Below are positions 1-16,400 of a stretch of 64,000 nt of DNA, in pieces. The stretch lies in contig NC_063445.1 in assembly GCF_020379485.1 (NCBI RefSeq), positions 53,903,422-53,967,421 on the forward strand, written 5' to 3'. Every line of letters starts with the position of its first letter. Position 1 is the first letter of the stretch. The notes under the pieces were generated by a model, which was not told the DNA's origin, did not search any database, and was given only the letters and a program-made list of their open reading frames with translations. Source of the DNA: Brassica napus (lineage: Eukaryota > Streptophyta > Magnoliopsida > Brassicales > Brassicaceae). A program made the position numbers and the translations under genes.

Positions 1-1528
1 ATCCCGTAATATAAAAGCCCATAAACCCGACAACTCTCACCCATGCCCAAATAAAATCCGAAAGAAAAGTCCAATAGCACCAAGTCCGTCCAAATATCAC
101 ATACTTGTTTGTCTCACCTGAAAAGGGGAAGAGTGAGGGGTGAGCGACAGGGGAATCGCTCAGTGAGGTATAGGATGCCACCCCGAAGTCCATGGACCCG
201 GACATAGCACTCCGAATAAATATAATTTAATTCTAATGCATGTCAAACACAGTACCTAAAGTACTCAGGCAACAAACAATGGTCCTAGCGAGGTGCACAC
301 TCGCCGCCCACTAACAGGCCAAAACACTACCGAAAAGGTGCTCGGTTCATACACACACCGAAAAAGTGCTCGGTAACACACGCCCGTAGACGATTTATCG
401 ACACTTCCAGTCTACGGCTCAACCGGTCGACTAAAGTTGGCCGTGACCTCCATACAATCCGGCATACAGCAGTCCGTCTCTGTATCCGTCTCCAAGCAAA
501 AACAATCCTAGCTAAGAATTTACATTAAGTGAAACAATCAATGTGGAATCCTCTAACCCCCTAGTTCCGGTTTATGCAAAGAACCTAAAACTAAACAAGC
601 AATGACAGACTCGATTTCAAGCAGACGGAATACATTAGAAATAAATTATACTTATTCGAGGTCCTAAGCCGTGTAAGAGGAGTTCGGGAATAGACCCTCA
701 CCTTAGCAATAGAAAAGTGTTATCTATGAACTCCAGCTGCTCAAATAGACTCCATATCTGAAATCAGATCGAAATTCTGAGTCAGAACGCCTTTCGAACG
801 GTCGAAAACGGAACTGATCAAGGTTTTCGGAAAAGTCAACCCGCTGGTCAAAGTCAACCCGGTCAAGCTTTGACCAGAAATCGATTTGACTAAACCGACC
901 GGTTTACCCTAACCGAACCGAAATCAATTTAAACCGGCTAACCGATCGGTTAACCGAGTCAACCGAGTTGACTCACTGAGTTGACTCGACCGAGTTGACC
1001 GAGTCGCCGGCGAGTCACCGGTGTCGGTCACCGGCGGCGACGGCGGTATTCCGGCGGCGGTTGTTGGCGGCGACGGCGGTATTCCGGCGGTGGGGGACGG
1101 TGGTCTGGCGGTGGCGACGTTTTCCGGCGGCGGCGCGTGTACTTTACGCGCGCAGAGGCGAAACTTCCGGAGGCGCGTGAGGATTCGTCCGGGCTCCGAT
1201 TGAGGCGTGGTTGGTGTCTACGGCTTCGTCTCGACGAGAGGAACACGATGGTGGTCTTGAATGCACCAGATTCGCAACGGTTAGAGAGTTATCGGCGAAT
1301 TAATAAACGGACGAAACTAAGCTTAACTGCATGGCGGTTTCCGGCGATTCTAAGCTGCAGCGAACGGTGGTGACGAGCTCAACGTGGTCTCGAGGTGCGG
1401 TGGCTCCGGTGGCAACTCAGGTAAGCTTTCTCCCTTCCTCTTCTCTCTTTCTCTCTCTCTCTTTCTTTCTTCCTTTTAAAAAAAAACAAGTTGGCCTTTG
1501 GAGATACCTTGGGGTTGGGGTCATTACA
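1..1528. repeat. LTR-like repeat, possibly a solo or truncated LTR
   Basis: No conserved protein is readable here. The right edge reads GGTCATTACA (1519-1528), which on the other strand is TGTAATGACC, a typical TG...CA style LTR terminus, and it is exactly here that homology to a PPR gene on the right stops. Inside are two near-identical 18-bp direct repeats (329-346 and 357-374, containing GTGCTCGG), a GC-rich stretch rich in GGCGG (about 1010-1130) and a pyrimidine-rich tract (1431-1470). The left edge lies outside the window, so length, family and orientation are unknown. The element assignment is inference from the terminus and from the broken neighbour. Confidence 0.4.
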
Positions 1529-1533
1529 CTTTC

Positions 1534-1791
1534 GAACCTGGAGTGCGAGATCGTGGCGGTTAGATTTAATGAGGCGGTTGGTGATGAACCGGAGCTCAGG
1601 TAACGTGACGGCGTGGCCCGAGTCGACTCGTTGCTGGAGCAGGGAAGGGACGCTGAGTCGTGGACCGTTCTTTCTCAGTATCTCCTCCAAGCTATTATGA
1701 TGAGATAAGGATGACGTGTCCGTGGAGGCGCGTGTGATACGCTGGTGGTGGAGAAAGTCTTATTTGCAGCAAGACGAATCCTGCTGTACAT
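1534..1791 (-). pseudogene. 5' fragment of a pentatricopeptide repeat (PPR) gene
   Basis: On the minus strand a start codon at 1791 opens with MYSRIRLAANKTF, and after an apparent frame change the sequence LEEILRKNGPRLSV, SLLQQRVDSGH, ELRFITNRLIKSN and LALQ follows (to about 1538). This resembles the N-terminus of the Arabidopsis PPR protein I remember as the left neighbour of seryl-tRNA synthetase (At5g27460), so synteny supports the call. The two parts lie in different frames, with a shift around 1715-1760. The gene stops abruptly at about 1529-1534, where the LTR-like repeat begins; no PPR repeats are visible further left. The product would be an organelle-targeted RNA-binding protein, but this copy looks dead. 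The family assignment is from memory of the homologue. Confidence 0.5.
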
Positions 1792-2529
1792 TGACACTCG
1801 AATACGCTGGGGCTGTACATTCTCACATAGTTGAAGAAGAAAGAGACATATTGGGTTTCTCTACCGTATGTTTTTGAGTTTTATTGGGCTCTCAAATGTA
1901 TCTGGGCTAAGCCCATAAGCAAAATTATCTCCAGGACTAATGTCATGCAACTATGCAAGTGCGTGATATATAGTAAGGTTCCAACAGTAATGTCATGCAA
2001 GTGAGTGATATATAATAAGTTTTGTTTATATTTATCTCATGTCAGAATTGAAAAGATTGACGATTAGATTAATTTCAGATTTACATAATTTCACTTCGTT
2101 GAATATACTATTTCTCAACCTTGGTAATGCCACGACGTGGAAAAGTTACAATAATATACACCGATTTAATTTACTGAGATACAGTAATTAGACCTGAAGA
2201 TTGTTGATGGAAAGAAAAGGGTTTTTTTTGTATATATCCGAAAGTTTTGGGTTATTTCCGTGATTTAGTGAAATACACGGGACGTGTCGGTTATTGATTT
2301 AAATAAAGAAAATCAATTTACACAAACCCTAGATAGAGTTTCTCCGCTTCAGAGGTAAAAATCATCGCCGCAGAGTCGTCTCCTTCTTCTTCTTCTCCAC
2401 AGTCCTACGTAAGTTATCGCTTAACGTTGTTGCTTCTCATCTCCAAATCCCTAACTGTTGATTTGAGCTTTTGAGATTCATATCCTCGTTTCCGTTTTCA
2501 TTCACAGAGAGAAGAACGCACACAAAAAC
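1792..2529 (+). promoter_or_regulatory. Upstream region and 5' UTR of seryl-tRNA synthetase
   Basis: This gap separates the divergent PPR fragment and the SerRS gene. A telo-box-like AAACCCTA lies at 2324-2331, common in promoters of plant translation genes. A likely 5' UTR intron runs from 2409 (CTAC|GTAAGT) to 2507 (TTCACAG), leaving the start codon at 2530 about 22 bp into the next exon. No other gene is seen. Confidence 0.5.
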
Positions 2530-4520
2530 ATGTTGGACATCAATCTATTCCGGGAAGAGAAGGGAAACAACCCCGAGATCATCCGCGAATCCCAACGCCG
2601 GAGATTCGCCAGCGTCGAAGTCGTCGACGAGATCATCAGGCTCGACAAAGAATGGCGCCAGCGTAAAACCATCTCATCCCCTTTTAATAACTCTCAAGAA
2701 TCGATCTTTGATTGCTAACAGACGTTTTCTTGGCGTGTGTTGGTTCAGGTCAATTCGAAGTAGATAGTTTCCGCAAGGAGTTCAACAAGCTGAACAAGCA
2801 AGTCGCCAAGCTCAAGATCGTTAGTAACTTCTTATATCTAGCTTCCTTGTGTTTATTACTTAGGATGATTAAATGAAACTTTTTGGTTTTTGTTTGGGAT
2901 AGTCTGGTGCTGATGCGAGTGAGGTGATTCAACAAACGGAGAAGAACAAACGTGATGCTACTGAGAAGGAGGCTGAGGTTCGTGAAGCTTACGCTGCGTT
3001 GAAGGCTAAGTTGGAGACTGTTGGGAATCTCATCCACGACTCTGTTCCCGTTAACAACGATGAGGTTTGTTCTTTTTGTCTGCATTGTGAAAGGAGAGTG
3101 CTTTATACAAGTGTATGGTGTTTTCATTTGCAGGCGAACAATGCTGTGAACGATGCTTGGGGTGAGAAGCTTGTTGCTTCCCCTGGTTTTAAGCTGAAAA
3201 ACCATGTGGATCTCGTTGAGCTTCTTGATATCGCAGATACCAAGAGAGGTACTAGCATTGGCTTTACACATTTTGTCACGTCCTGAATCCGTATTGTGGA
3301 GTTTCATTAGAATGCTGTTTTTTTGACATCAGGTGCTGAGATTGCTGGAGCAAGAGGCTTTTTTCTGAAAGGAGATGGGTTGCTACTTAACCAAGCTCTT
3401 ATCAACTTTGGACTCACCTTCTTGAAAAAGAGAGGTTTCACTGGACTGCAGCCTCCTTTCTTCATGAGGAAGGATGTCATGGCCAAGTGCGCACAGTTGG
3501 CTCAGTTTGATGAAGAGCTTTACAAGGTCTTACAAAAACATATGCTCTAAACTATGTTGTTATAGCTTTTGAGTCTGAGTAGATCGTTGTTTTATTCAGG
3601 TGACTGGTGAAGGAGATGACAAGTACCTTATTGCTACTGCTGAGCAACCTCTTTGTGCATACCATATTGATGAATGGATCCCTCCGAGTGCGCTTCCCAT
3701 AAGGTAAACATAGCAGCAAGTAGACTATTGAGTTACAACCTATTGACATGATAATCTTGTTGTCCAGATATGCTGGTTACTCGTCCTGCTTTAGAAAAGA
3801 AGCTGGTTCCCACGGAAGAGACACACTTGGCATTTTCCGTGTTCACCAGTTTGAGAAGATTGAACAGTTCTGCATCACTGGTCCTAACGAGAATGATTCG
3901 TGGAAAATGCTTGACGAGATGATGCAGAACTCGAAAGATTTTTATCAAGCGGTAATGTCAACATTCAAAGTTAGGAAACCTTGTGAAATTTTCATTGTTT
4001 TCTAATTAGGCTATTGTATATGATGATTCCTATGCAGCTAAAACTTCCATACCAAATCGTTACCATCGTCTCGGGAGCTCTGAACGACGCAGCTGCTAAG
4101 AAGTACGACTTGGAAGCGTGGTTTCCTTCGTCGGAGACTTACAGAGAGCTCGTGTCGTGTTCCAACTGCACAGACTACCAAGCCCGAAGACTTGAGATCC
4201 GATACGGTCAGAAGAAGGTACATCTCTCTCTCTGTTCTTTTCTCGTTTAGTTAGCAAAGATACTCGATCTTGTGTAATGTCTTTGATGTGGGTTTTCTTG
4301 GATGCAGAGCAATGAGCAGGCGAAGCAGTACGTACACATGCTGAACTCGACTCTTACCGCCACCGAGAGAACCATCTGCTGCATCCTCGAGAACTACCAG
4401 CGAGAGAATGGCGTGGAGATCCCTAAGGTTTTGCAGCCTTTCATGGGCGGAGAGACGTTTTTGCCTTTCAAGGCTAAGCCAGTGGCTGCAGACACCAAAG
4501 GCAAAAAGTCCAAAGCTTGA
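2530..4520 (+). CDS. SRS: Cytosolic seryl-tRNA synthetase
   Basis: It charges tRNA-Ser with serine in the cytosol (class II synthetase, homodimer). Nine coding exons join in frame: 2530-2662, 2749-2819, 2903-3064, 3134-3248, 3333-3526, 3600-3703, 3768-3951, 4038-4217 and 4308-4520, giving 451 aa, the usual length for the plant cytosolic enzyme. The N-terminus [16 protein letters not shown] begins the tRNA-binding coiled-coil arm (about residues 1-110). The catalytic core shows class II motif 2 ([17 protein letters not shown]) and motif 3 (near [11 protein letters not shown]), and the protein ends with a lysine-rich tail (KGKKSKA). There is no organellar targeting peptide, which fits the cytosolic form. 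Orthologous to Arabidopsis At5g27470 by sequence and position. All introns are GT-AG. Confidence 0.96.
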
Positions 4521-4812
4521 TTTTGAATGATTTCATTACAACTCTTGATGAAAATTTTCTATCGTAGTGTTTCTTTGATTCTGTGGAACTTTATTTTGGG
4601 ACTTTTTATGCATAATCAGATTGTTTTCTTGGGGAATGCATCTCCTCAGTTATGCATTCATTGGTCTTAAACTTTGCTTCAAGAATATAAAATTTTCAGT
4701 TCCAACAAATAAGAGTTATGTTATTCGTTCTCGTGTTACTTTGATGAAAAATGGCCAAAATTCTTGATTCCATTTTAGTCTAGATATTATAGACAAAGCA
4801 CAGCCAAAATGA

Positions 4813-5000
4813 CAGATTTAGTGGATACGAATAAAAATCTGATTGGATGATTGGTTTTACTTAAAGATCAGATTTAAAATTAGTGGATATAATTTTAAAT
4901 CTGATAAATGATCAGTGTTTTACTTTAGAGATAGACCTGATTTAGATTTAGTGAATATGATTAAACATTTGATTGGATGGTCGGTTTTACTTTAGAGACA
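4813..5000. repeat. Three imperfect tandem repeats of about 56-68 bp
   Basis: Three degenerate copies start at about 4813, 4869 and 4937. Each contains a GATTTAG or GATTTAA core, then TAGTGAATAT or a variant, then a GGTTTTACTTTAGAGA-type ending. Seen by eye; edges are approximate. Function unknown. Confidence 0.5.
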
Positions 5001-5222
5001 AATGCATTTTAACTTTTGCAATATAATTTTGAAAATATAAACTTGATCTATATTTGCAGGTTCTCAAATGTCAGCACAAATAGTCAGTAAATTATTTAAA
5101 CCAAAAAGTATTGGTTTTCTATATAAACCATAAATAACTTCTTTTTTCGTTAGCTATTCATTTAAATTAAGATTAAGTGTTGATCAGACGAGCTGATTCT
5201 CCGAGAAGTATTCTCATTTATC

Positions 5223-5308
5223 TATATTTGATTTATATGGAAAAAAGTACAGTCTTTCGTTATTGTATATATTTGATTTATATGGAAGAAAGTACACTAT
5301 CTCGTTAT
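5223..5308. repeat. Two tandem copies of a 41-bp sequence
   Basis: Copies at 5223-5263 and 5268-5308 (offset 45 bp) share TATATTTGATTTATATGGAA, AAAGTACA and TCGTTAT, with a few substitutions. They lie just outside the left end of the Harbinger-type element. Confidence 0.6.
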
Positions 5309-5358
5309 TTCTTTTTTGCTAGTAAGTCCGCCGACTATCTCTACCCCGAAGAATATAA

Positions 5359-7725
5359 GGGGCTGTTATTGGTTTATGAGTATAGAAGAGTTTTGATGAT
5401 TATTATTATAAAAACAATTTACCAAATTTTAACAGAATTTAGATTTACTTAGAATTCTACCAAGAGTTTTATAGATTAGTGTAGATTTTTAGGGAGGAGA
5501 TAATTATAAACTTTTGTAGAGTTTATCTTGAAGTATTGCATAATAAAGATAGTATCGTGTTACAATATTGTGTTGCAACGTATTCGTAATTATCCATTAT
5601 TTGTTGCATTGGCTATTCGTTTTCTATAAATTATATCCATGTGAAGACGCAACAATTCAGAAGCTTCTCCAAAATTTGCAGCTCTGAGGTACATTTATGT
5701 CATGTATAATTCTATGATTATATGCATTAGTTCTTCATTCATATTTCATTTATGGTTCTTTTCTAGTTTCGTATGTTGATCTTGTGATATTATTATTATA
5801 TAATAACTAGCTAATGGGGGATTCACAAAAGAATAAAGAAAAAGGTGGGTATAGTCAATGGAGAAAAGAGGAAACAAAACTTCTGATCGATTTACTTGTT
5901 GATGCAATTCATCGAAATTGGTGTGATGCTAATGGTTTAATAAACAAGTTCACGGTGGAACAAAATTTTTTGCATGTTCTCAATGAAAAACTTGGATGCC
6001 AAAAAGAACACAAGCATTACCTAAGTAGGATTAAATATTTGAGAGAAAAAAATACCAAAACCATTTGGATCTTCAACGCTGCAATTCTGGATTTGGATGG
6101 GATCCTGACACGAAAAAGTATACTGCTACAGACAAGGTGTGGGACGAGAATTTAAAGGTATGTATTTGTCTATAAAAATTTAAACATCATAACTTTAGTT
6201 TTCAAAAATATCTTATAACTAAACTGTGTTTATTAAACTGCAGAAACATCCTACGCACAAGCATCTACGGTATGATTCGGTTGAAAAATATGAAGATCTG
6301 CAAATCATATTTGGAAATGGCGTAGCAACCGGTGGTTTTGCGATTGGAATGGGTGATAGTACTGACTCTCGCACCTTTAGAGTTGAAGATATTAGTCAAA
6401 CGAGAGAAAACATAAACCTTCATCAAAGCAGCGATGAAGTCTTTGAATTATCATCTCAACAACCATCAACAGAATGTGGTATGTCAGCTTTTCCATGTAC
6501 AGGTTCAAAGGATCGTGCAGAAAAGCTTCATCCAAGGAAGAGGTCAAGAAGGGAAGCTGATACCAATGCAGATAAGCTAAAAAATGATCAAGATGATTCT
6601 ATGATCATAGTTAGCAACAAAATTCTTAGTGTCATACAACAAAGAGAAGAAAGACAACAAAGAGAAGCTGAGAAAAGAGAAGAAAAGCTAAAACGAGAAG
6701 TTGAAGAGAAGGAGCTGATAGAAAAAAAGATAGCATATGGGAAGCCATGAAAGAGATTCCTAATTTAGATAATCATACTCGCTTCAAATTTGGTATCAGG
6801 TTATGTTTTGGGATTTTCCCCGATCTATATTGATTATCAAGAGATTATCGTCTTTGTGATAGTATTTTGTTTAACATTAACTGACTTGGTATTCATCTAA
6901 CGTTAACAACGTTGTTAATGTTGTATTTATCAGTCTTGAAATCTTTTGTGTTTGTATTATCATTTGTATTTATGCTCACTCTTCGTGTATTTGTTTGCAT
7001 TGTTAATTGTTATCATTTGTATTTGCATTGAGTTTGTGTGTCACGTCCTATGTCCGCAAGACCACCATTGATGCGGATGTAACAAAGAGAACAACCTTTG
7101 GTTCAGTAACGACTGGAGATTTTGCAAAAGTGATGGGCTGTGTCATGTGACAGATTGTAGTTGTTGTAATAACAGAGAAAACACACAAATGATTGAAAGA
7201 TATTCTTGCAGGTTTCCGATCACGAAAGCAACAATAACGAACTCTTGATATGGTAAATTGTTTTTATATGGTGTGAGACCAGACTTGGTAGTGAAGGACC
7301 ACAAAGCAAAATGATTCACTTGGGATGATTTCAGAAGAAACGATGCTGACTTATTATTTAATTATATCTCATCCAGTTTTTAAATTTTTTTTGACAATAC
7401 ATGATTAACTTGCGATACTTTTCTTAGTAGATTTTATAATGAAAAGTATGTAGAATCATAAACTAATAATAACATATTTAAAAACAATGGAAAAGTTATT
7501 TACTTTCATTTTTGTTGAATAACACAAGATTTTTGCTGATTTTATTAAATAATGAATCCAATAACTCTAGACTTTTAAAAACTTTTAAAAACTTGTTATA
7601 AATTTATAAACCAATAACACCAGAGTTTAACAAAGTTTTAGAAAGTCTTAATTAAATAACACTAGACTCATTGTAACTCTAAAGTCTTTAAAACTCCTTA
7701 TAAAACACAAACCAATAACACCCCC
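5359..7725 (+). mobile_element. PIF/Harbinger-type DNA transposon, transposase missing
   Basis: The left end GGGGCTGTTATTGGTTT (5359) and the inverted right end, GGGGGTGTTATTGGTTT when read on the minus strand (ending 7725), form terminal inverted repeats that match at all but one of the first 17 positions. They are flanked by the 3-bp duplication TAA (5356-5358 and 7726-7728), the TWA-type target of PIF/Harbinger elements. Further copies of a CCAATAAC-type motif occur near the right end (about 7556, 7606, 7655), as subterminal repeats or nested ends. The 2,367-bp interior carries a MYB/SANT-like gene, the usual second protein of this superfamily, but I see no DDE transposase. It is therefore probably mobilised in trans or dead. 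Confidence 0.75.
5814..6833 (+). pseudogene. MYB/SANT-like (Harbinger ORF) gene with frameshifts
   Basis: Exon 1 (5814-6157) starts MGDSQKNKEKGGYSQW and encodes a MYB/SANT-like domain (YSQWRKEETKLLIDLLVDA, then HYLSRIKYLRE). An A-run at about 6042-6048 shifts the frame: the family-typical FGWDPDTKKYTA and VWDENLK are readable only in another frame. After an intron (6158-6243, GT-AG), exon 2 continues from KHPTHKHLRY through an acidic and Ser-rich middle, a basic patch (HPRKRSRREAD) and a Glu/Arg-rich coiled coil (about 6620-6720). A second A-run near 6721-6728 again shifts the frame before a typical ending (IWEAMKEIPNLDNHTRF). Such proteins bind transposon ends in Harbinger elements or act as nuclear factors. 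Either a decayed gene or two homopolymer sequencing errors. Confidence 0.6.
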
Positions 7726-7728
7726 TAA

Positions 7729-8345
7729 ATCATGTTCGAAGTCCTGATGTAGTCCGTGAAACAACTCAATTTAAACCATAAATAGTTAGATAATATTATT
7801 CTTAGAAATAACATTTTATCGACGAAACATTGGTTTAAATATATGCACAAAAAGGAAACACTTTTGCAAAAATGGTAAAATACAACCACATTTTCACTAA
7901 ATACTAGAAAATGAAAATTTCTTTTTTTTAGAAAAATGATTTATGCGTGGTTGTCAAAAAAGAAAAAAAAAAGAATTACAGTGCTAGTATTTACAGAAAC
8001 GCCACTAGAATAGAAAGCTTTTTCCTCTCCTCTCCTCTCCTCTCCTCATCGTCACCGCCACATTCCTCCTTCGCCCACACCCAAAAACTCTAGGGTTTTC
8101 CAAGAGTTTTCACCCCTTCGCGTCTCCCCACTCACTCTCCAACCTTAGAGGTCATCCCTTATCTCTCGTTTTCGTTACCTAATCTTCGATCTCACCTTAC
8201 TTTCCTCTCCTCTTTAATCTAACTCGAGCTTACGATTCTCGAGTACCTAAGTATCGAATCGCTAATCATCTGAGTGTATATTGAGAGTCAGTAAAGAATT
8301 AGGTTAAATCGTATTTTTTTTTTTTGATTTTGCAGTTTCTTTCTG
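7729..8345 (+). promoter_or_regulatory. Upstream region and 5' UTR of MIRO1
   Basis: AT-rich sequence, followed by a TCCTC-repeat tract (8022-8047) and a telo-box-like TAGGGTTTT (8091-8099), then pyrimidine-rich leader. A T-run and TTTTGCAG at 8317-8336, a few bases before the start codon at 8346, suggest a 5' UTR intron acceptor. Confidence 0.4.
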
Positions 8346-12724
<4,379 letters not shown>

Positions 12725-13411
12725 GAAGATTTGAGAATGAAGAAGCCAGTGTCTCAAGGTGTGAACGCGAAAAGAAGATGGCAAATCTCTTGTTCTGAGT
12801 TTGTTTATCCTAAGTTTAAACCAGCGTTCTGTTTTTTAGAAGATTAATAGAAAAAATGGGCTTTTCAAGATCTTGTAGGAACATTAAGGGACAAGAGAAA
12901 GAAGAGAACATATAGTTACAATAGACATTGTGTTGAGTTTTATCAATAACAAAAGAACTTTTGTCTCCTTGATGTGGGATCTTGTTCTATCAAATGCAAA
13001 AATGCCTTATGGATTGAAGAATTGAATTGAGAGAGGTTCTTGCAACCATCTTTTATATATATTTTACAAGTCAATAAACCCAAAGCCTCACTGTTTCATT
13101 AACATAACTAGACAAGGGAAGAAGAGCATAGGATTGTGAGTCATTAGTGAAGTAAACACTACGATGTAGTGTATAAACAAAATGAATATAACTTGTGTTA
13201 TCTGTTTCCGAAGCTATGCACTCTGTTGCATAGTTTCTTCTTACATTTGAGCCGAGGTTTGAATTGCATCCCATATATCAAAGCCATAGCACAAGATCTC
13301 TCAATAGAGTTGTAGTTAAACAAATCAATTGAAGAATAATACAAAAAAATAACAGAAATCCTATTTAATGTAAAACACACACTTTCACAAAGACTGTGAA
13401 TAAAAAGATCA
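12725..13411. other. Convergent 3' region between MIRO1 and kinesin
   Basis: The two genes are transcribed toward each other. The interval holds both 3' UTRs and AT-rich spacer. No further gene or repeat is seen. Confidence 0.6.
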
Positions 13412-16400
13412 CTACTGTTCCCTCCTGACCAAATCGGTAGTAGTAGAAGAAGAAGAGGAAGAAGCTCGCATAGCTATAAACGATGGTCTTCTGTTCTTGA
13501 ACTTAAGCGGACTCCACACCACAGCCTTCTTCTGCAATGCAACCACCGTGGGATGTCTCGGCTTCCACGAGCTCCCTTCTCCTCCTCCAAGAGGGCTCTT
13601 CTTGAATCTGCTACCTTTCATTGCATTTGGAGTGACCAGATTGTGGTCTGGAGAGAAGAGCTTGGAGTATCTCCCCCTTCTCGGGCCACCACCACCACCA
13701 CGGAACGCAGGACGTGATGGAGTAGTCATGTTCATGTAAGAAGATGACGATGGTTCTGGTCTCAACGTTGCAATAGAGACTCTCCTCCTCGGCTGGAGTG
13801 TTTTATTATTACCTGATGCAATAGATGACGGAGGAGGGGCTGGTCTGAACGCGATGGAGCTTCTTCTTGGTTTCATTAGTGTATTTATGTCCATGGATGA
13901 TGATCTTCTGAGTCTGTTATTATTATTATTATTCTCTTTGCTTGTTGCGTCTGAGAATCTCTTGGCAGGAGGACCCTGAGATGGTTGCTGCGGCATGAAG
14001 TTTGTGATTCTTCTGAGTGGCATTCTCATTGATCTTGGGGGAGCCAAAGGTGGCTTTTTCTCTGTGATTGTCGGTAGTTGTCTAGATGCTGTTGTTGATG
14101 ATGATGATGCAGTCGCTAGAGCTCGTGTCTCCTGCTTGATTCTGGTTTTCCTTTCTTCCGCTAGTTGAAATTCCAGATCACGAACCTGAAACATGATCCA
14201 CAACTTTAGAAGAAGAGAAGCACTAAACATATCAAAACCTATTAGTTAAAGCTGGACTACCTTATCTTGAAGTCCTTTGCATATATGTTCTCTAGCAGTG
14301 AGGCGTAGCTGTAGTGACTGCACATTGTCCTGCAGCTTCTTGGTTTCCTTCTCCTCATGTTTCAGCTTCTCTGTCTGTTTATAAAGGGAGACAACAAAAA
14401 GAAATTCAGCTTTAAATATGTTTAAAGCTTAGATGAATAAGAGTTCAGAGGATTCACGTTACCATTTGTTTTAGCTTGAGGAGTTCAGATACATCCGCTT
14501 GTTTCCGGGCAGGTCCACTTTCGATTCCGCGAACTCTGCTTGCAAAGTTTAAGGAGCAAAGCGTCTCTCCTTGATCAGCAGAGCTAGGACTAATCTGAAC
14601 AAACATCAACGTCTTGCAATCTCCACCTATATAAGTGACAGTGAAATGAACACATCATGGAGATGAAAAACAAAATGTCCTATGGCGCATGTAAACAACG
14701 GAACTATACTTACCCAAAGAGTTTTGTAGCATATGAGTGAGCTTTGAGTTTCTAGCGCAACAAAAAAGAGAGAAAAGTTTTTCCATATTAAACCAGTGAA
14801 GTTCAAATGAAAATGTCTTGACATAGGGGAGGAAGGGAGAAACCTGTAAGGAATGTGGCTTGTTTTGGATGCAAGGGCGGAGATAACATCACCGAGTGCC
14901 GAAAGCGACTTATTGATAAACTGAGATTCTTTCAGCCTTTCTCCTTCAACTTCTACCTTCCCTACTCGCTCACTTCCAGCCAAGTCCACCAGCCAAAGAT
15001 GGCTTCTCGTTTTCTGGCCATTGATTAAATTCTCTCCCTTCACTGTCACTCGCAACAAGCTGCACAAAAAAAGAAAGCTTTGATTGTATGAGTAAGGTTT
15101 CGTTTCACATGATTTTTGTTTCCAGACCCTTTTGCATACCAATGAGAGCGGCTGCTTTGCTCGTTTGCAGCTGTTGATCCCACAGATCTAACGCAGTAGC
15201 CTCTCTTGAGGAGTTCCCACACTTCGTCTGTGTTGAAAACTTGTGCTTCGACTAATCCAGGGACTTCTTGAGTTCCTTCTGCTGATTGCTTAACTTCCAA
15301 CCTTCATTAATTCAACACAGACAGAGATAGATACAGTGAGGCTTTTTTTATTCTATTGCCAAAGCAAGAGAATGAAGGACTTACTTTTTAGGAGGATGGC
15401 TTGAGTTATCAACTAAGAGGTCCCTTATCTTCTCATTGTAAACCTCCAGCATGCTAACAGATAGCTCAAATTTCATGAGACGGCTTCTACTTTCTGAAGA
15501 GCGAAAGAGTTCTTCTAATGTCCTGTAGTTCACTCCTCTGTTCTCTGGTGTTCCCGCCATGGTAAATGTCTTCCCGGTTCCAGTTTGGCCATAGGCAAAA
15601 ATGCAGACATTGTAACCATCAAGCACAGAAGTAACTATAGGTTTTGTCTGTGCAAAAACAGTCTCTGCACATAAAGGGAACAGTCAGATAAGAAGACTCA
15701 ATGGTGTAGTGTTCAAAAAGCCAGTTTACCTTGCCCATCCTCAGGCTTGAATACATGGTCAAACGTAAAACGCTTCTTGGAGGAATCGGATGAAAGCAGT
15801 TGAAGCTCGTTTTCATGGGAGGCATCAAACTCAACAACAGAAGCACAGCCATTCGCTATGTCAGCTTGGTTTAGAGGCCTGCATCTGCAAAAGACCCTGA
15901 TATTCCCCTTGAGTTCGATATTTTCATTGTACAATCGCTTCCTCTCTGATGACTCTTCCAAGTAGTGCTTTTTCAGAGTTCCAAGCTCAGTAGCTGCCAT
16001 TGAAGACACACAACATCAATTAAAAAATAGCAAACAAGCCTTGAACAAAGCTAAAATAAAGGCACTGACTCAGAAGCTGGAGAGCTTTTGACATTTCCGG
16101 TTCTACAAAGGAGCAATTCTTGATTTCTTTCACTTGGTTGGACACCAACGCATGCTCATCCTTCAAGACCTATACAAAAAAACCTCCATATTATACTCAC
16201 TTTCAATTGCAACTCAGAAGGAACTTGTTAAAACAAAGGGAGTACCTTGATTTTGCTACTCAAATCAATAATTTTCTGGAGAATTGGAAGCGTTGGTCCA
16301 CCGTTAGGAGAAACTTGTTGGCTTCCACTTGTAACAGAGTCCTCGCTTTCTTCCACTGTTATCAGCCAAATCAGTAATGCATCAAAACTCGTTGCCTTAC

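Larger units (their letters stand above)
4521..5355. other. Intergenic region between SRS and the Harbinger element
   Basis: It holds the 3' UTR of SRS, then AT-rich DNA with two local tandem repeats listed separately. No convincing coding potential on either strand. Confidence 0.5.

Noticed and set aside
995..1246. Overlapping Arg/Gly-rich frames on both strands
   Set aside because: Produced by GGCGG-type repeats in the LTR-like region; no family resemblance.
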